DNA of 64,000 bases from Dokdonella koreensis DS-123. Its GTDB lineage: Bacteria > Pseudomonadota > Gammaproteobacteria > Xanthomonadales > Rhodanobacteraceae. A program made the position numbers and the translations under genes. The notes under the pieces are model-generated. The model had not been told where the DNA came from. It was given only the letters and a program-made list of their open reading frames with translations, and ran no database searches. Location of the stretch: positions 1,530,686 to 1,594,685 of the forward strand of contig NZ_CP015249.1 of NCBI RefSeq assembly GCF_001632775.1, written 5' to 3'. Every line of letters begins with the position of its first letter. Position 1 is the first letter of the stretch. Below, one piece after another: positions 59,459 to 64,000 of this stretch.

Positions 59459-59497
59459 TTACAAATTCGTCATAAAACGCTGTTAAACTGTAGTTAA
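59459..59497 (+). promoter_or_regulatory. AT-rich promoter region of the TonB receptor gene
   Basis: A rare AT-rich block includes TTACAA (59459-59464) as a possible -35 box and GTTAAA/TTAAAC near 59482-59488 as a -10 box. GTTAAACTGTAGTTAAC (59482-59498) has GTTAA and TTAAC as inverted ends and could be an operator. Confidence 0.35.
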
Positions 59498-59522
59498 CGA
59501 TGCTCGGATTCGTGCATAAGCC

Positions 59523-59597
59523 GGCCGGGCCATCTAGGGAGACATCTTTCATCGGCAGCACCGGACTTCGACAAGCCCGGCCTGCCCGTTTTTTTGA
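59523..59597 (+). promoter_or_regulatory. Attenuator-like leader hairpin of the TonB receptor gene
   Basis: GGCCGGGC (59523-59530) is complementary to GCCCGGCC (59575-59582); the latter is followed by TGCCCG and seven T's (59589-59595). The first ATG is at 59600 and the preferred start at 59621. The arrangement resembles a rho-independent terminator with a 44-base loop within a 5' leader. Confidence 0.45.
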
Positions 59598-59620
59598 CGA
59601 TGAATCATCGGGGCGATCAA

Positions 59621-62600
59621 ATGAGCGAGCGATTGAGCAAGCGGGTTGGCGTGCGGCTGCTGCCGCTGGTGCTGTCTTCGATCTTTGCCGTGTCCGGCGC
59701 CTATGCGCAGACGACGTCGGCGTCACTGGGCGGCGTGGTGACGGACGCGAGCGGCCAGCCGATTTCCGGCGCCGAAGTGCTGATCACGCACAGCGCGTCC
59801 GGCACGGTCAGCCGTGCGGCCACCGACGCGGCCGGCCGCTACGCGGCGCGCGGCCTGCGTGTCGGCGGTCCCTACACGATCACGATCACCCGCGGCAACG
59901 AAACCGAAGTTCGCGAGAACGTCTTCCTGCAGCTCGGCGAGTCCAACACGATCAGCGCCCAGCTCTCCCCGACGGAGAAGCTCGAGGAGATCGTCGTCAC
60001 CGGCACCGCCAACAGCTCGATCTTCAGTGCCGAGAACATGGGAACCGGCACCAACATCTCGCTGGCGCAGATCGAGGCCCTGCCGTCGATCGGCCGCAAC
60101 ATCCAGGACTACATGCGCCTGGACCCGCGCATCTCGCAGGTCAGCAAGGCTGACGGCGCGATCTCGGCGATGGGCCAGAACACGCGCTTCAACGCGATCC
60201 GCATCGACGGCGTGTCGACCAACGATCCGTTCGGCCTGGAGTCGAACAACCTGCCGACCGAGCGCCAGCCCGTCTCGATGGATGCGATCGAGGAAATCAA
60301 CATCGGCCTGGCCAACTACGACGTGACCACCACCGGCGGCACCGGCGCGGTCGTCAACGCGGTGACCAAGTCCGGTACCAACGACTTCCACGGCAGCATC
60401 TACGGCGCCTATCGCGACAAGAGCATGGTGGGCGAGGACCGCAATGGCCGGGATTTCGACGGCTTCAAGGACGAGAAGACCTACGGCTTCACGCTCGGCG
60501 GCCCGATCGTCAAGGACACGCTGTTCTTCTTCGTCAACTACGAGAAGTTCAAGCGCCGCGCGCCGGGCCCGGACCTGCTCAACTCGCCGTTCGGCACCGG
60601 CGCGATCAGCGCCGAGCAGATCTCCGAAGTCCAGCGCATCGCCCGTGACGTCTGGGGCTTCGACGCCGGCTCGCTCGACGGCGTGAACAGCCTCGGCACC
60701 GACATCGAGGAATACGCCGGCAAGATCGACTGGAACATCAACGAGAACCATCGCGCCTCGTTCCGCTACAGCAAGATGGAGCAGAACGTCGCCAAGCTGC
60801 CGGGCTTCTCCAACAACCAGATCTCGCTCAACTCGTACTGGTACAACCAGGCCAAGACGTTCGAGAGCTACGTGGGCGAGCTCTTCAGCGACTGGAGCGA
60901 CGTCTTCTCGACCGAGATCAAGGTCTCCTACCGCGACTACGATTCGATCCGCCAGCCGAACTCGAACCTGCCGCACATCCGCGTCGACTTCGGCAACAAC
61001 CAGCTCCTGTTCGGAACCGAGCAGAACACCCACGTCAACATCATCCAGACCAAGGAAAAGGGCGCGTTCTTCGCCGGCAACCTGTTCCTCGGCGACCATA
61101 CGGTCAAGTTCGGCTTCGACTGGACCAACAACGACATCTTCAATTTCTACGGCCGCAACCTCAACGGCGTCTACCGTTTCGGCAGCCTGGAGCTGTTCGA
61201 GCAGGGCATCCCGCGCGAGTACTCCTACCGTGCGCCGCGTCCGGGCGGCAGCCTGGCCGATATCCCGGCCGCCTACGAGCTGTCCAACACCGGCCTGTTC
61301 CTGCAGGACAGCTGGGCCGTCAACTACAACCTCAACCTGACCTTCGGCGTCCGCATCGACAAGCCGGACTTCAAGGGCACGCCGCTGTACAACGCGCGCA
61401 TCGAGCAGCTCTACGGCTACAACAACACCAAGCTGCCCGAGCAGGAAGTGATCCAGCCGCGCTTCGGCTTCAACTACAGCTTCGACAGCGAGCGCCCGAC
61501 CCAGGTGCGCGGCGGCATGGGCCTGTTCATGGGCGCCCCGCCGAACGTCTGGCTGGCCGGCGTCTACCAGAACACCGGCCTGAACTACCTGGAGTACACG
61601 CAGAACGACAGCGGCGGCCTCGGCCCGATCTTCAGCCCCGATCCGCGCAACCAGCCGATCAGCGGCAACGTCGGCGCGCGCCAGAACGTCGACATCGTCG
61701 ATTCGAACTTCAAGATGCCGTCGGTGTGGAAGGCCAACGTCGCCCTCGACCACGAGCTGCCCTGGAACGGCATCGTCGCCTCGGTCGAGTTCCTGGCGTA
61801 CTGGAACAAGAACGGCCTGTACTTCGAGCGCCTGGACCTCGGCGCGCCGACGGCCACCGGCCCCGACGGCCGTACGCTCTACTGGAGCGCGGCCGCGCTC
61901 GATCCGGGTAGCTGGACCTGCTCGAGCTGCCTGGGCAATCCGTCCGCGGGCTTCGCGCGCGCCAACCGGCCGTCGGACATCGGCGACGTCATGCTGGCCA
62001 AGAACACCAAGAAGGGCGGCGGCAACCAGATCACGCTGAGCCTGGCGCAGCCGATGAACGACGGCGGCTGGTCGTGGATGGCGGCCTACACCCACACCCA
62101 GGCCAAGGAAGTCAGCCCGCTGACCAGCTCGCAGAACACCTCGAACTGGAACAACACGCTGATCTACCAGGCGAACGAGGACGTCGCCTACGACTCGCGC
62201 TACGCGTTCAAGCACCGCGTCACCGGCGTGCTGACGAAGGAGTTCAACTTCTTCGGCGACAACAAGACCACCGCCTCGCTGGTCTACGAAGGCCGCACCG
62301 GCCGTCCGTACAGCTACGTGTTCTGGAACGACGTCAACGGCGACGGCCGCTCGTTCAACGACCTGTTCTACGTGCCGTCCGGCCCGGGCGACGTGATCTT
62401 CCGCAACCCGGCCGAGGAAGCGGCGTTCTTCGAGTGGCTGGCCGATCATCCGGAAGTGGCGCGCTACGGCGGCCGCGTGATGCCGGCCAACGCGATGCGC
62501 GCCGGCTGGCTGAACATGTTCGACCTGCGCTTCAGCCAGGAGCTGCCCGGCTTCTTCGACGGGCACAAGGCCGAGTTCTGGTTCGACATCATGAACGTCG

Positions 62601-62818
62601 GCAACCTGCTCAATAAGAAGTGGGGCCAGATCGACGACGCCGGCTTCAACTCGAACCTGGCGGTCGCCAACTTCGCCGGTATCGACCCGGAGACCGGCCG
62701 CTACGTCTACCGCTTCACCGGTGCGCAGCGCCTGACCACGCAGGAAGTCAACGGCGACGGCGTCAACACCGGCGTGTCGCGCTGGTCGGTGCAGGTCGGT
62801 TTCCGCTACCGCTTCTGA
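59621..62818 (+). CDS. Oar-like TonB-dependent receptor
   Basis: A 1065-residue outer-membrane receptor. The signal peptide ends at about residue 30 (VSGAYAQ). A carboxypeptidase-regulatory-like domain covers about 33-115 (LGGVVTDASGQPISGAEVLIT). The TonB plug begins near EEIVVTGTANSSIFSAENMGTGTNISL and continues through VNAVTKSGTNDFHGSIYGAYR. The remainder is a 22-strand barrel with a final Phe (VQVGFRYRF) for Bam-dependent insertion. A WTCSSCLG loop may form a disulfide. Receptors of this type in xanthomonads and myxobacteria take up large or unknown ligands, often peptides or oligosaccharides. ATG 59600 is an alternative start. Terminator at 62842. Confidence 0.93.
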   Translation: MSERLSKRVGVRLLPLVLSSIFAVSGAYAQTTSASLGGVVTDASGQPISGAEVLITHSASGTVSRAATDAAGRYAARGLRVGGPYTITITRGNETEVRENVFLQLGESNTISAQLSPTEKLEEIVVTGTANSSIFSAENMGTGTNISLAQIEALPSIGRNIQDYMRLDPRISQVSKADGAISAMGQNTRFNAIRIDGVSTNDPFGLESNNLPTERQPVSMDAIEEINIGLANYDVTTTGGTGAVVNAVTKSGTNDFHGSIYGAYRDKSMVGEDRNGRDFDGFKDEKTYGFTLGGPIVKDTLFFFVNYEKFKRRAPGPDLLNSPFGTGAISAEQISEVQRIARDVWGFDAGSLDGVNSLGTDIEEYAGKIDWNINENHRASFRYSKMEQNVAKLPGFSNNQISLNSYWYNQAKTFESYVGELFSDWSDVFSTEIKVSYRDYDSIRQPNSNLPHIRVDFGNNQLLFGTEQNTHVNIIQTKEKGAFFAGNLFLGDHTVKFGFDWTNNDIFNFYGRNLNGVYRFGSLELFEQGIPREYSYRAPRPGGSLADIPAAYELSNTGLFLQDSWAVNYNLNLTFGVRIDKPDFKGTPLYNARIEQLYGYNNTKLPEQEVIQPRFGFNYSFDSERPTQVRGGMGLFMGAPPNVWLAGVYQNTGLNYLEYTQNDSGGLGPIFSPDPRNQPISGNVGARQNVDIVDSNFKMPSVWKANVALDHELPWNGIVASVEFLAYWNKNGLYFERLDLGAPTATGPDGRTLYWSAAALDPGSWTCSSCLGNPSAGFARANRPSDIGDVMLAKNTKKGGGNQITLSLAQPMNDGGWSWMAAYTHTQAKEVSPLTSSQNTSNWNNTLIYQANEDVAYDSRYAFKHRVTGVLTKEFNFFGDNKTTASLVYEGRTGRPYSYVFWNDVNGDGRSFNDLFYVPSGPGDVIFRNPAEEAAFFEWLADHPEVARYGGRVMPANAMRAGWLNMFDLRFSQELPGFFDGHKAEFWFDIMNVGNLLNKKWGQIDDAGFNSNLAVANFAGIDPETGRYVYRFTGAQRLTTQEVNGDGVNTGVSRWSVQVGFRYRF

Positions 62819-62841
62819 CCCGACGGGTTTCCGCTCCGAAC

Positions 62842-62871
62842 GGCCGGCGTCCGCGAGGACGCCGGCCTTTT
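62842..62871 (+). terminator. Terminator after the TonB receptor
   Basis: GGCCGGCGTCC / GCGA / GGACGCCGGCC is a perfect 11-bp stem with a GNRA loop followed by TTTTCTTT. Strong rho-independent terminator. Confidence 0.92.
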
Positions 62872-62950
62872 CTTTGTGCGCCGCCGCGTTCGCGCGCCCG
62901 GCGGGCAGCCGTTGTACGATGACCGGTCCCAGCCGCGCTTTCGAGACACG

Positions 62951-64000
62951 ATGACTCACGCATCCGCCGGACATCCGGCCATTTCCACGGTCAGTGCACG
63001 CCTGGCGCCGGCGCCGGGGCTCGACATCCTCTCGCGCCACGAAGTGGCACGCCTGCGTGACGCCAGCGCCGGCGGCCTGCATCCGCTGCTGCGCCGGTGC
63101 GCGCTGGCCGTGCTGACCCAGGGCAGCGACAGCGACGACGCCCGGGCGCTGCTGGAGCGCTACCCGGATTTCGACATCCAGATCCTGCAGCAGGACCGCG
63201 GACTCAAGGTCGAGCTGATCAACGCGCCGGCCCAGGCCTTCGTCGACGGCCGCATCATCCGCGGCGTCAACGAGCTGCTGCACGCAGTGATCCGCGACAT
63301 CGTCTACATCTCGGCGCAGATGGAGGCCGAGGCGTTCGACCTCGACAGCTCGGTCGGCATCACCCATGCGGTGTTCGAGATCCTGCGCAACGCACGCGTG
63401 CTGCGCGCGAACGTGGACCCCAATCTGGTGGTGTGCTGGGGCGGTCACTCGATCCCGCGCGGCGAGTACGACTACACCAAGCAGGTCGGCTACCAGGTCG
63501 GGCTGCGCGGGCTGGACATCTGCACCGGCTGCGGACCGGGGGCGATGAAGGGGCCGATGAAGGGCGCGACGATCGCCCATGCCAAGCAGCGCCGCCGCAC
63601 CAACCGCTACATCGGCATCACCGAGCCGGGCATCATCGCCGCCGAGTCGCCGAACCCGATCGTCAACCACCTAGTCATCATGCCGGACATCGAGAAGCGG
63701 CTGGAGGCCTTCGTCCGCATCTCGCATGCGATCGTCGTGTTCCCGGGCGGCGTCGGCACCGCCGAGGAGATCCTCTACCTGCTGGGCATCCTGCTGCACC
63801 CCGCCAATGCGGCGATGCCGTTTCCGCTGATCTTCACCGGCCCGCGCGAATCGGCGGCCTATTTCGAGCAGATCGACCGCTTCCTGCGGCTGGCGCTGGG
63901 CGACCAGGTCGGCGAGCGCTACCGCATCATCGTCGACGACCCGGCCGCCGTCGGTCGCGAAGTCGCCAAGGGCGTCGAGCGCGTGCGCAGCTTCCGGCTC
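62951..64000 (+). CDS. ppnN: Nucleotide 5'-monophosphate nucleosidase PpnN, C-terminus cut by window edge
   Basis: 350 codons are open to the end of the window; E. coli PpnN (YgdH) has about 454. The N-terminal part has LSRHEVARLRDASAGGLHPLLRRCALAVL. The LOG-family Rossmann core shows NLVVCWGGHSIPRGEYDYTKQVG, CTGCGPGAMKGPMKGATIAHAKQ, and the signature FPGGVGTAEEILYLLG at about 264-279. The enzyme splits nucleotide monophosphates into base and ribose-5-phosphate and is regulated by ppGpp in E. coli. ATG 62951 is the start; the stop lies beyond the window. Confidence 0.93.
   Translation, partial: MTHASAGHPAISTVSARLAPAPGLDILSRHEVARLRDASAGGLHPLLRRCALAVLTQGSDSDDARALLERYPDFDIQILQQDRGLKVELINAPAQAFVDGRIIRGVNELLHAVIRDIVYISAQMEAEAFDLDSSVGITHAVFEILRNARVLRANVDPNLVVCWGGHSIPRGEYDYTKQVGYQVGLRGLDICTGCGPGAMKGPMKGATIAHAKQRRRTNRYIGITEPGIIAAESPNPIVNHLVIMPDIEKRLEAFVRISHAIVVFPGGVGTAEEILYLLGILLHPANAAMPFPLIFTGPRESAAYFEQIDRFLRLALGDQVGERYRIIVDDPAAVGREVAKGVERVRSFRL

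Noticed and set aside
59250-59486. Small plus-strand frame between pnp and the TonB receptor
   Set aside because: No ribosome-binding site, low-complexity Ala/Arg content and overlap with the receptor promoter.
59723-63670. A minus-strand open frame of about 1315 codons opposite the TonB receptor and ppnN
   Set aside because: No homology, composition of a reverse-frame shadow, and it crosses a strong terminator and two real plus-strand genes.

Overview
The window is chromosomal DNA of a high-GC gammaproteobacterium, most likely of the order Lysobacterales (Xanthomonadales), perhaps close to Rhodanobacteraceae or Dokdonella. The evidence is the gene order tpiA-secG-tRNA(Leu)-nuoA..N followed by tRNA(fMet)-rimP-nusA-infB-rbfA-truB-rpsO-pnp, an Oar-like TonB receptor, an IPTL-CTERM surface protein, and a zinc-less DksA with a long Lys/Ala/Pro extension. 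The placement is inferred from gene order and protein similarity read by eye; no search was run.

Layout. Positions 1-28 kb are an accessory and housekeeping mixture with many strand switches: an ADOP/MacB-type permease cut by the left edge, a VOC protein with an AraC regulator, a serine hydrolase, three secreted beta-helix proteins, a GAF-GGDEF protein beside a CadC-like regulator, a CurA-type reductase convergent with an SDR, a secreted protein and a membrane protein that I do not recognise, a cupin, an Atm1-type ABC exporter, a DUF4399 protein, a CpdB-like lipoprotein nucleotidase, and the overlapping minus-strand set yidD-dihydroorotase-M23 peptidase. A 263-bp structured element with matching terminal inverted repeats and CTAG on both flanks lies at 19312-19582.

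Positions 28-48.5 kb form a plus-strand block: dksA, glmM with an overlapping 2OG-Fe(II) oxygenase, tpiA, secG, tRNA-Leu(GAG), then all fourteen genes of complex I (nuoA-N). A small exported protein of unknown function is packed between nuoE and nuoF. A delta-60 repeat protein on the minus strand follows.

Positions 50-59 kb carry the translation and RNA-metabolism cluster, led by an initiator tRNA with its own promoter and terminator. rpsO has a separate promoter and a terminator-like leader. The window ends with a large TonB-dependent receptor, whose 5' leader also looks like an attenuator, and ppnN, which is cut by the right edge.

The candidates for something undescribed are the CTAG-flanked hairpin element, a shared C-terminal F-x-x-G-[FH]-[ED] tail on three otherwise different secreted proteins and one gene remnant, the gene inserted in nuo, the two attenuator-like leaders, and a group of genes whose -10-like box sits 5-7 bases before the start codon, suggesting leaderless mRNAs.
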